From the NCBI GenBank assembly GCA_003427395.1, contig BFEA01000029.1, positions 871,445 to 894,429 of the forward strand: 22,985 nt of DNA. The letters run 5' to 3'. Below are positions 9,084-16,782 of the stretch, in pieces. The notes below the pieces were generated by a model. That model worked only from the letters and a program-made list of their open reading frames with translations. It made no database searches and was not told where the DNA came from. Within the stretch, counting starts at the first letter, position 1. Each line of letters opens with the position of its first letter. Made by a program: the position numbers and the translations under genes. The stretch comes from Chara braunii. Lineage: Eukaryota; Streptophyta; Charophyceae; Charales; Characeae.

Positions 9084-9898
9084 TCGGATCAATCCGAACC
9101 TCGGAGACGACCTCGTTGTCCGCAACTCAGTGCCTTCCGGGAAGCGAGACGACAACATACCATGGGTTCGGCAGCGACAATCTGGAACCGTGTTCCGGAT
9201 TAATCCAAACCGCGAAGGCCGTGCCATCGAGGGAGCACAGCTGTCTACAGAACTCGAATGGGTGGTCCGGGTTTCCGAAAACCCTGGCGACGAAATTCGG
9301 ATTCATCCAAACCAGGAAGCCGTGTCTGCCATGACAGACGATCGGTGTCAGGATGTAGTAAGGCTCTGCGTGGAAGCCTACAAGGAGCTGTAGGCAGACT
9401 GTCGGACTGAGGGTGAGTTGGCGACCAGTTCCAATGTCGAGCCCAACACACTCGGAGCCGAGTTAGCAGTCGTAAGCGACTCCCCGGTGAAAGCGGTCAT
9501 GTCGACGTCATTGGAAACTGCGGGGGCTCAGATGAATCTGAACCAGGGCCCTGTGAACATCTCCCTCCCTAATGCATCTTTGGAGACGACCGTGATTCGG
9601 ATTCATCCGAGGCACACGGACGAAGGACTTCAACTGGCAGACGTTGAGGGTTGTCGACTGCTGACGACTTTGGACAAGGACAATTTCATCGACGACCGGA
9701 TTGATCCGACACTCAGCGACGTCGGGATGGAGCTACCAGTTCAGTCGGGATACGACGATCCCTTGTACTCCGCCCTTTACAACGAGGCGATGGGGGAGGA
9801 CGTTCTGAAGAAGACCTCTGACGCTGTTGGAGATAGATTTCTCTATTTGAGTGACGACGACAAAGACACAGCGTACGGGGACAAGAAGTTAAGGGGGG
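9046..9898 (+). CDS. Segment with in-frame R-I-[N/H]-P repeats
   Basis: Frame 1 reads from about 9004 to the six-G run at 9893-9898. It is broken by one TAG at 9391, after which the frame continues sensibly. Six degenerate copies of the window's palindrome (9084, 9195, 9297, 9528, 9597, 9696) lie in the same codon phase and give R-I-N-P-N, R-I-N-P-N, R-I-H-P-N, M-N-L-N, R-I-H-P-R and R-I-D-P. The segment is acidic and polar, without recognised domains, and ends in an Asp-rich stretch (L-Y-L-S-D-D-D-K-D). Frame 2 is also open as far as 9334, but its product is less protein-like. The G run marks the switch to frame 3. Confidence 0.5.
9084..9709 (+). repeat. 3' array of the TCGGATNNATCCGA palindrome, in coding phase
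   Basis: Copies start at 9084, 9195, 9297, 9528, 9597 and 9696. The start-to-start distances, 111, 102, 231, 69 and 99 bp, are all multiples of three, unlike the 5' array. The 9528 copy is TCAGATGAATCTGA, where a G-to-A change in one arm is matched by C-to-T in the other, so it stays a perfect palindrome. Confidence 0.8.
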
Positions 9899-10167
9899 AG
9901 AGGTGTTGTTGGACATCCATGGGACATTGAGCCCAGCACAATACGACACAGTGGCAATGGAGAAAACACAACCTGTCGATATTGTGGACGTCGACCATCT
10001 TTGTCCGGAGACGAGTATACCATCTACGGTCATCGACGCCGACATCTCGAGCCTGTTAAGTTTCCCTGTGGGTTTGGAGCACGTCGTCGCCACGTCGACG
10101 CGCGCAGGGGTGCCAATCGTGCTGGGACTGCCGTCGGTGGGCTCTGGTGAAGTGGTAGCTAGGCCTG
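9899..10167 (+). CDS. Exon before the first clear intron
   Basis: Frame 3 after the G run reads E-V-L-L-D-I-H-G-T-L-S-P-A-Q-Y-D-T, then V-D-I-V-D-V-D-H-L, then V-V-A-T-S-T-R-A-G-V-P-I-V-L-G-L-P-S. There is no recognised domain; it is a mildly hydrophobic connector between the repeat segment and the protease part. It ends with CCTG|GTAAGC, a strong 5' splice site, leaving one base of a split codon (phase 1). Without splicing it would stop at 10176-10178, ten bases into the intron. Confidence 0.55.
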
Positions 10168-10373
10168 GTAAGCACTGACTTTCTCTGCTTTNTTCCCGCT
10201 CGTCAGCCCGTTCGTGAAGTGTTGTTTGCTTCGTCNATTTCGGGGAGGTGTATAGGCGGCCGCCAACTGGATTGTGNCGATGTGCTTCGTGAGGTGCTGT
10301 TTGCTTGGTTGCTCTTGTGAACTTGTGTTGTTGATCTCCTGCTGAACTGTCTGGGTGGCTATTTCTTGTACAG
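10168..10373 (+). other. Intron 1 of the 3' part (206 bp)
   Basis: Donor GTAAGC at 10168. Acceptor TTTCTTGTACAG ends at 10373. Joining gives a split Gly codon and continues in frame. The intron contains a ~25-bp diverged direct repeat (10211-10235 and 10286-10310, TTCGTGA.GTG.TGTTTGCTT) and three Ns (10192, 10236, 10277). An alternative acceptor lies at 10206. Confidence 0.7.
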
Positions 10374-10631
10374 GTCGACGAACTCGTGGACAAACACCCA
10401 TGTCGCAGGAGCCGCCTGCCCTCGCCAGGTTTTCAGTCCAGGTTGCGGAAGGCACTGGTCGTCGCAATGTCACTGATGCGTTCCCTGGGGACACTAAGCC
10501 TCGAGGCCCTCCCAGAAGGGTAGTCATGCCCGTATTGGGCTCCCGCGCAAGACTCGTTGCAGAGGCAGCGGGTGTTGCCGAAAAAGACTGCAAGGAATTC
10601 CTTCTCAAGGCTTGCAGGGATATAAAGGACA
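10374..10631 (+). CDS. Middle exon, basic linker before the Ulp1 domain
   Basis: Reads R-R-T-R-G-Q-T-P-M-S-Q-E-P-P, then A-R-F-S-V-Q-V-A-E-G-T-G-R-R-N-V, then a helix-like A-R-L-V-A-E-A-A-G-V-A-E-K-D-C-K-E-F-L-L and K-A-C-R-D-I-K-D. It has no recognised domain. The frame runs to a TAA at 10643. A GT at 10632 used as donor leaves one base, the phase needed by the next exon, although the donor (ACA|GTGCTA) is weak. Between a good intron on one side and the protease exon on the other, it is probably the N-terminal extension of the Ulp1 domain. Confidence 0.5.
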
Positions 10632-10804
10632 GTGCTAGCTTATAATCAACTGTGTGTAGAAGGTCCAGAAGTAGGGGTGACGTTACACGTGAACTTTTCG
10701 GACCACAGAGTAGCGGTTCCTTGGACCATGGCCGCTAGGACGATATTTTCTCATAGTGCACCGTCCTTTGTGTTTGTTGTGTGTTGCGGGTGTTTGTTGA
10801 ACAG
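10632..10804 (+). other. Intron 2 of the 3' part (173 bp)
   Basis: Inferred from phase. Weak donor GTGCTA at 10632; acceptor TTTGTTGAACAG ends at 10804. Splicing gives an Arg codon followed by G-F-P-R-D-G. Stops in all frames between 10643 and 10800 support its removal. The donor choice is less certain than the acceptor. Confidence 0.5.
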
Positions 10805-11508
10805 GGTTTCCTCGAGATGGAAGAGCGGTCCTTGAAGACGTTATCTGCTCCCGGTTGCCGCTCACTATCATCGTCGCGCGTTTGCCATCTCACAGTTTAC
10901 AGGTATCCGTCAAGGACATCGTCGCACTCGTGGATAGATCCGGGGGGCTCAACGATAAGGTTGTTAATTTCTACATGGCGATGCTACTGGACGACTGTGG
11001 TCGGACTGCCGCTACCATAAAGACATACACCTTTAACTCCTTCTTCGCCTCTTCACTGCTTCTGCGAGGTCCGGCAGCTGTTCTCAGATGGGCTAAAGAT
11101 GTCGACCTCCTGTCTCATGACCTTGTCTTGGCACCAGTGCACAAGGACGGCGAACAATGGAGCCTTTTGGCCATTGACTTCTCTAGACGTGTTTTGGAAA
11201 TCTATGATTCTTTCTCGTGTTCGTCATCCAAAGATTCTTTCTACTCCGCACTTCTGAATAAAACTGTTAAATTTTTTAACACGGTGGCAGGTGCCGCCGG
11301 TGATGGTTGCACTTTCGACCACTTCGCTCGCGAGGTCAGCGTGAAAGGTGTCCCTCGGCAGCACGACGGGGCTAGTTGTGGGGTGTTCATGTTGATGTTC
11401 GCTTCCTGTTTGGCGAGAGGTTTACGTCCACCTTTTGGTTTCTCCCATAGACGCATCTCCTCTATCGGAGCTAGACTAGCTTTGGCGATTTGCAATGTTG
11501 GTAGGTAA
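10805..11508 (+). CDS. Ulp1/C48 SUMO-protease-like domain, catalytic His apparently lost
   Basis: C-terminal domain of the central gene. From the acceptor it reads G-F-P-R-D-G-R-A-V-L-E-D-V-I. The Ulp1 landmarks follow in order: G-G-L-N-D-K-V-V-N-F-Y-M (canonical W-L-N-D-E-V-I-N-F-Y-M); P-V-H-K-D-G-E-Q-W-S-L-L-A-I-D (canonical P-I-H...H-W-x-L-x-V-I-D); E-I-Y-D-S with the catalytic Asp at 11206-11208; V-P-R-Q with the oxyanion Gln at 11359-11361; and A-S-C-G-V-F with the nucleophile Cys at 11377-11379. Family members cleave SUMO or related proteins through a Cys-His-Asp triad. The His normally before Trp is Gln here (CAA, 11155-11157), one base from His, so this copy is probably inactive unless the His four residues before it (11140) substitutes. 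The stop is TAA 11506, but TAG|GTAAGC overlaps it and could be a donor to a further exon. Confidence 0.85.
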
Positions 11509-12259
11509 GCGTCTATCTCTTTGTTGATCATGTAGTATAGAAGGTTTGACGTAGAAGAACATTTCGTTCTTCTCCGGACGAAATTTGTTCCTTTTCATTT
11601 TCTTCGTGAGGGACTGGTGGGTGTTCTCGGTTTGGTTCAGAGCAGAATTGGCTGTCACTGCCAGGAAATCTCCGGGTGAACTTGTCATGTCCCCGGCGTG
11701 TTTGTCGTCGACAATATTGTTCTTTCTCATTGGATTTTAATTATCACGAACGTCCCCGTTGTTGGGGCACCTGTTTCGTGATTGAATATCTCGCTTTCGT
11801 CATTTTGTGTCTTGTGTGGTGTGATGTTCAGCCCGCATACTCGGATGCATCCGGACTCGAACTAACTCTATGCTTTTCTGCCTCTCTCCCGAACCTCCCC
11901 CGTCGTCTACACTCATCTATTCATTTTCACTTTGAATGTTGTGAGGTGTCACAGAGAACAAAATACAACACACGAGCCTCTTTATACATTTGATGGTCCG
12001 TCTGGCCCTCCGCACTGTGTGCTTTGTGATTCCGACATTGAATGCTGTCAATTCTTTGGCCCGGCAAAGCTCCCCTTCTGCACGAGCATTCATACATTCA
12101 GTTCCTATGCATTACCCAATACAATGAAAAATTTGAATGTGCCGAGAGGGAAAACCCAAAAGGCGACGCCAATGGCTGCTCGAATGTGACGAGATTTGAA
12201 TTAAGGTGGCGCGGCTGAAAATACAATTGCATGATTGGACAAAATTGGATGTGGTGACG
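11509..12259. other. 3' flank of the central gene, no gene seen
   Basis: Contains an 8-bp perfect inverted repeat (AGAAGAAC-N5-GTTCTTCT, 11553-11573) just after the last coding exon, and one palindrome copy, TCGGATGCATCCGG, at 11841-11854. No protein or RNA gene recognised. The element's right boundary may lie here, but I found no terminal repeat matching the left side. Confidence 0.5.
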
Positions 12260-12484
12260 NNNNNNNNNNNNNNNNNNNNNNNNNNNNNNNNNNNNNNNNN
12301 NNNNNNNNNNNNNNNNNNNNNNNNNNNNNNNNNNNNNNNNNNNNNNNNNNNNNNNNNNNNNNNNNNNNNNNNNNNNNNNNNNNNNNNNNNNNNNNNNNNN
12401 NNNNNNNNNNNNNNNNNNNNNNNNNNNNNNNNNNNNNNNNNNNNNNNNNNNNNNNNNNNNNNNNNNNNNNNNNNNNNNNNNNNN
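12260..12484. other. Assembly gap of 225 Ns
   Basis: Unbroken run of N abutting a (TC)n tract, so the gap probably arose from the microsatellite. Nothing can be said about its content. Confidence 1.

Positions 12485-12544
<60 letters not shown>
12485..12544. repeat. (TC)n microsatellite
   Basis: Pure TC repeat immediately after the gap, followed by a short CACACA run. More irregular CTCTGT arrays follow at 12765-12850. Ser-Leu repeat reading frames over these tracts are artefacts. Confidence 0.95.
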
Positions 12545-12547
<3 letters not shown>

Positions 12548-12951
12548 CACACACACCCACAGTTGTGTCTAGTGCGCTCATTTGCTGTTTGCTTCGGACT
12601 CCCTCTCCCCTGTCATCTCGGATGCATCCGAACTTGGCTTACTCTTGCCTAACGAAAACCTTGCAACTCTTGCACAACTACACTTGTGGTTTTCGCGTAT
12701 TTCTCGAACATGCGTCTCCTGTGCCACACGTCGACAGAAAAGAAAATTCAGTGCGATCATCCACACTCTCTGTCTCTCTCTGTGTCTCTGTCTCTGTCCC
12801 TGTCTCTGTCTTTGTCTCCCTCTCCATCTCTCTGACGCGCTCTTTCTATCTCTGTCAGCTCTGTCTAGATCGTAGCGAAGGGACTCACAGTCGAGACACT
12901 CCGGATGGATCAAAAATGTGGTGGATGATGGTACAATGTTTGTCTCTCTTC

Positions 12952-12969
<18 letters not shown>

Positions 12970-13034
<65 letters not shown>
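12970..13034. repeat. (TATC)n microsatellite
   Basis: About sixteen TATC units, preceded by a short TC run and followed by CTATCTCTATC. Confidence 0.95.
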
Positions 13035-13035
<1 letters not shown>

Positions 13036-13221
13036 CTATCTCTATCTCTCTCTAAGTTTCGCAAAAGATACTTCTTGAACTGTGTCCCAAAAAGCACAGG
13101 GGAAACTTCAAACTGAAGGGTCTATACTAGTTCGACATTTCGGATACGTTCGTGACACGAAATATTGTGGGTGACTATACGGTGCTTATCTTTTCCATCT
13201 CTCACCCCTCTAGCGTGCTAA

Positions 13222-13800
13222 TATGCCATTTCTTGCGGGCTTCCTCTCTGTCAATCTCATGTGATCTCGGATATATATGAATTTCGCTTATCTGGGAAAA
13301 TCACATTGCCTTGCTGCTCTTCTGCAACGATCGTCTGAAATGNTTTTAAAAGCGAGGCTGATGATCTCCGCGTGTGCTCGACCCTGCGCNGTCCGTGCGG
13401 CNTCTCGAGAAAATTAAGTANAGTCTNTCTNAGACACTCTGTCTCTCGCTCTTTCTGTCTCTCTCTCTTTTTCTATATCTCTCGCTCTTCAAATGTACAC
13501 GACCATTTCTTGCGGACTTCCTCTGTCTGTCTATCTCCTGTGATCTTGGATACATCCGAGCTTCGCTTATCTTGGAGATTCACATTACCTTGCTGCTCTC
13601 CTACAACGATCGTCTGAAATGCTTTAAAAAACGAGGCTGATGGTCTACGCGTGTGCTCGACCCTGCGTCTCCTGAAAATTAAGTATAGTCTCTCTAAAAC
13701 TCTCTGTCTCTCGCTCTTTCTGTCTCTCTCTCTCTCGCTCTTTCTGTCTCTCTCTCTCTCGCTCTTTCTGTCTCTCTCTCTCTTTCTATCTCTCTCGCTC
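13222..13800 (+). repeat. ~280-bp tandem repeat, two clear copies, each with a palindrome
   Basis: Copy 1 (13222-13498) and copy 2 (13499-13800) share TTTCTTGCGG.CTTCCTC, then a TCGGATNNATCCGA-type site (13267 and 13546), then TTCGCTTATCT, AACGATCGTCTGAAATG and GTGTGCTCGACCCTGCG, ending in (CTCTGT)-type tracts. A more diverged copy lies at about 12600-12850 with an exact palindrome, TCGGATGCATCCGA, at 12618. Several Ns (13343-13431) fall in copy 1. Confidence 0.75.
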
Positions 13801-13859
13801 TATACATGTACACGATCATCAGTGCAGAACTCTGATTCATTCTGGTCCTCACACTTCTA

Positions 13860-14446
13860 AATACAGGTCATCCTACTCCTCTAAGTCTGTGAAGAGCCAC
13901 AACTCGTTTTACTCACAAACTCAAGTTTGTGTCATTATACTGTTCTGATTCGGATGAGTGGGATGCTCAACTCCAAGTGAAACTATGACACAATGTAATA
14001 TATTACTCTGTTCTGGTGTTCCACATCTGGACATAAGAGATATATGTACTGAGGCAGCAGTACATATAACACAGTGGTAGCAGATATATGTACTGACTCA
14101 GAGGCGTATAACACAGTGTATACTCTACTGTGGTATTCCACATCTGGACACATCCGAACCACGAGAGGAGCGCAACAGATATATGTACTGACTGTGCTCC
14201 TCGCCTCAAAGCTGCTTTACTCCTTGTTCGGATGATGTATCCGGATCTGGAATACTACACAAGACTATACACTGTGTCATAAATTCGTTTCAAAATAGTA
14301 CACACAATAATGTACTGTTTTAACGAATAACATGTTTTCACCAACAAAGTGAGAGGCGTTCGACGATCTACGACGACGACGAGGGAGCACGAGTGTGAGG
14401 ACAGTTAGTCTCCGGTTTCGCTATTTATCACCATCGATAAATAAGC
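13860..14446. repeat. AT-rich stretch with short inverted and direct repeats
   Basis: AGATATATGTACTGA occurs near 14037, 14082 and 14178. ATATGTACTG-N6-CAGTACATAT is a perfect 10-bp inverted repeat at 14042-14067. An imperfect ~20-bp inverted repeat (ATTCGTT...AACGAAT) spans 14283-14330. Further degenerate palindrome copies of the window-wide type lie at 13950, 14144 (followed by ACCACG) and 14228. No gene seen. Confidence 0.6.
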
Positions 14447-14507
14447 AAAATAAATAAATAAATAAATAAGCAAATAAATAAATAAATAAATAATATATAT
14501 ATATACA
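14447..14507. repeat. (AAAT)n microsatellite
   Basis: AAATAAATAAAT units with two AAGCAAAT interruptions, running into a short (AT)n. Confidence 0.9.
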
Positions 14508-14513
14508 TAAAAG

Positions 14514-14574
14514 TCGAACGAATACTTCCGCGATTCAGCGGAAGATTCACTCCGTTTTTGCTCATACTATCGAT

Positions 14575-14652
<78 letters not shown>

Positions 14653-14784
14653 AGAAACTAAGTCTTCAGCCCCACAAATCGCTGCGCGCTACCTGAATCG
14701 ATAGAATGAACAAATCAAAAAGTGACAGTGTATACTTCCGCGATTCAGCGGAAGATTCATTCCATTTTGGCTCATCCTATCGAT

Positions 14785-14854
<70 letters not shown>

Positions 14855-15220
14855 TGTGAGAGTGTGTGAGACCCGCGGCTGGATCACACTACTTCCATCT
14901 CAAATGAATGTATCGCTAGTAAATGGGAATATGCATTGATACGACTGTATGTGTGTGTGTGTGCATGTGTGTGTGAGCTTGCGAAAGATAGAAAAACGAT
15001 AAGTCACCAATCTTGGCCAACAACTAAGTCTCCCACACACAGCTCCCCGCACACTGATTGGATCGATAAAGCGAGTAGATCAAAAGGAGGCAACGTATAT
15101 TTCCTCGTTTCAGCGGAAGATTCTTTTTTTTTTTCTCTCATCCTTTCGAAGGAGTGTATGTGTGTGTATGGGTGTGTGTGAGAGTGCGAGTGAGTGTTTG
15201 TGTGTGTGCCCAAGTACCGA
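14514..15220 (+). repeat. Three diverged units: CTTCCGC hairpin followed by (GT)n
   Basis: Each unit has a GATAAA/GAACAAATCAAAA lead, then CTTCCGC-GATTCA-GCGGAAG (14525-14544 and 14735-14754; half-degenerate at 15100-15119), then GATTC..TCC.TTTT..CTCAT.CTATCGAT, then GT repeats (14575-14652, 14788-14869 and a short, impure run after 15155). The GT microsatellite is thus part of the duplicated unit and did not arise three times. A non-autonomous transposon or SINE-like origin is possible but unsupported. Confidence 0.7.
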
Positions 15221-15468
15221 TCACGCGACAAGCTTCACGGTATTTTCGTCGGTAAGGATAACCAAAATCAGAAGAATCTGCCACTAGGACATGGAAAAAT
15301 ACACTGCCACGCTTGTTGGTCTGGTTGCGCGAATACGTATGTGCGTACGAACGTGTGTGCGCGAAGAGATGTGCGTGTGGGTGTGAGTGGGGCCATAGCA
15401 ACTTATTACATGACCGTACCTGACCAAAAAGATGACTAGTATATTAGTTTTCTTTGATTACTATTTAC

Positions 15469-15469
<1 letters not shown>

Positions 15470-15547
<78 letters not shown>

Positions 15548-15567
15548 ATTATTATTATTATTATTAC
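15470..15567. repeat. (ATT)n microsatellite
   Basis: About thirty TTA units with one TAATT interruption. First of six such tracts between 15.4 and 20.1 kb. Confidence 0.95.
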
Positions 15568-15620
15568 TTGGTCACGATTGCAAAGCTCGGTTATGTACAA
15601 ACGAAGGGGGGGGTTACGTA

Positions 15621-15920
15621 CCTGAGCTACACGCTCGCTACACCGATGAATGCAACGAGTCGCTTGCATGGGTCGGAAGGCCCAGGTAATCTCCTTAAGA
15701 TTCATCGTGACGGAGATAGATTGTAGTAATTGTCGATCTTGAACGAGGAATGCCTAGTAAACACGGGTCATCGGCCCGTGTTGACTATGCCACTGCTCTT
15801 TGTACACACGCGACGCCTCTCGTACCAATTGAATGGTCTGGCGAGGTATAGGAGTCGCTGTGATCCCAGCGGTTTGTCACTGGGGGTGCTGTGACACTCA
15901 CTGGAAGGGGGGGTACAAGG
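15621..15920 (+). rRNA. Small-subunit (18S) rRNA fragment, 3' region, diverged, probable pseudogene
   Basis: Collinear with the 3' part of eukaryotic 18S rRNA. Landmarks: GCTACACCGATGAATGCAAC, AGGCCCAGGTAATCTCC, TTCATCGTGACGGAGATAGA, TTGAACGAGGAATGCCTAGT, GTGTTGACTATGCCACTGC, CTTTGTACACAC, CAATTGAATGGTCTGG. The last part pairs as the helix 44 region, and GGAAG...TACAAGG near 15902-15919 may correspond to the GAAGTCGTAACAAGG end. The near-universal CACCGCCCGTC after GTACACA is replaced by CACGCGACGCCTC at the decoding site, so a working ribosome is unlikely to use it. No 5' 18S, 5.8S or 28S sequence was recognised nearby. It sits inside the tandem-unit region, after an (ATT)n tract. Origin (host nuclear copy, relic or foreign) cannot be decided. 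Confidence 0.8.
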
Positions 15921-16098
15921 CGAGCACGCATTCGATTAATAAAGGTGCTAGGAGGAGGAAGGGAGTAAGAAGGAAAGAAAACTAAGATGACGAGAGAGAG
16001 AGGGATAGAAGAGAAGAAGAGAGAGAGAGAGGGAGAGGCGAGATGCACATGGCATCTATGAGTGGGGAACGAGGTTATGAATGTAGAGCAAGACATAC
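15921..16098. other. Purine-rich intergenic or intronic stretch
   Basis: GA-rich between about 15945 and 16040. The end (GCACATGGCATCTATGAGTG, 16042-16061) matches the sequence next to other exon-like blocks of the array (near 16730, 17765 and 18570), so it belongs to the first array unit. Confidence 0.6.
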
Positions 16099-16247
16099 CT
16101 GGTGCTTGATGCGTGCGGCATTTGGCCGAGACACGCTCGTACTTAGGAGTCTGTTGACGTCTTCATCGGCATAGTAGTCTAAGCTAGATAGTATCCGCCA
16201 CCTGTGGTCTGCGCACCGAATGCCAGATAGGATGTCGGTGTCGGTCC
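16099..16247 (-). CDS. Array exon-like block, copy nearest the rRNA fragment
   Basis: Minus strand. It ends with CACCAG|GTATGT, a good donor (exon end 16099). The open frame reads T-D-I-L-S-G-I-R-C-A-D-H-R-W-R-I-L, then D-Y-Y-A-D-E-D-V-N. No AG acceptor precedes the block at the expected position (TTACATTG instead), so the 3' splice site appears lost and the frame reads through to a short upstream exon-like piece ending AAG|GTAAGT at 16285. Partial, function unknown. Confidence 0.35.
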
Positions 16248-16605
16248 AATGTAATGATGATAAGGGTGATGTGAGGACACTTACCTTGTATAGACGATGG
16301 TGTGCAATAGGCGACATCTTCAAGTACTTCGGGTTGCTGCTGATGTCAACAGTTGTATTGTCAAACCATAGGCTGTAGTGATCATGTAGGAGTAGACCGG
16401 GCGTTGAGTGCCAAACGTGAAAGTGAAAGGATTGGAATCTTGTGTTGATGAGGAGATAGTATGCTCTCCTTGGTAATAGTCTTTAGTACTACAAGTCTCG
16501 ATCGATGTATTACTGGTGCAATGTTGCTCTCTGGACACAGTGTGACTGTTTGATTTTCAATATGATGGTGTAAACTGGAATCGTCATCTCGCTGTTGCTT
16601 ATTTC

Positions 16606-16710
16606 TCTTGCATTATTATTTCTATTTGTTATTATTATTATTATTATTATTACTATTATTATTATTATTATTATTTTTTTTTTATTTTTTATTTTTTTTT
16701 ATTATTATTA
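16606..16710. repeat. (ATT)n tract, array unit
   Basis: ATT repeats with a T-rich interruption. Lies between two exon-like blocks of the minus-strand array. Confidence 0.9.
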
Positions 16711-16782
16711 GATGCATGATCTTGGGCATACGTGGCATCTGCGAGTGGGTGATCAAGGTTGTGAGTAATACAAGAGACTTAC

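Larger units (their letters stand above)
3991..11508 (+). pseudogene. Broken multi-domain element gene: ParB-like, methyltransferase-like, Ulp1-like
   Basis: Overall model for the central gene; its pieces are listed separately. Reading follows frame 1 (3991-5510), frame 3 (5511 to about 7100), frame 2 (to about 9080), frame 1 (to 9892), frame 3 (to 10167), then two spliced exons. In-frame stops are at 4948, 6702, 6723, 6747 and 9391. Frame changes fall near 5510, 7090-7190, 8900-9084 and at a six-G run at 9893. The pieces read coherently across these breaks, so this is one ancestral gene and not several. Fusion of these domains with a C-terminal Ulp1 protease resembles mobile-element proteins more than a host gene. 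ULP-like domains are known from plant Mutator-like elements, but no transposase was recognised here. Either it is a decaying copy or some lesions are sequence errors. Confidence 0.6.

Noticed and set aside
3991-9393. Alternative genetic code (TAA and TAG read as Gln, as in some ulvophyte algae and ciliates) to explain the stops
   Set aside because: TGA at 6723 and several frame changes would still break the gene, so decay or sequence error explains more with fewer assumptions.
10805-11508. Host desumoylating protease (SENP/ULP gene)
   Set aside because: The domain is spliced onto a broken element-like protein flanked by repeats and appears to lack the catalytic His, so a housekeeping role is unlikely.
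12485-13116. Long Ser-Leu-rich open frames over TC and TATC tracts and the N gap
   Set aside because: They follow from dinucleotide and tetranucleotide repeats and undefined bases.
15454-15726. Poly-Tyr and poly-Ile reading frames
   Set aside because: Direct translation of the (ATT)n tract running into the rRNA fragment.
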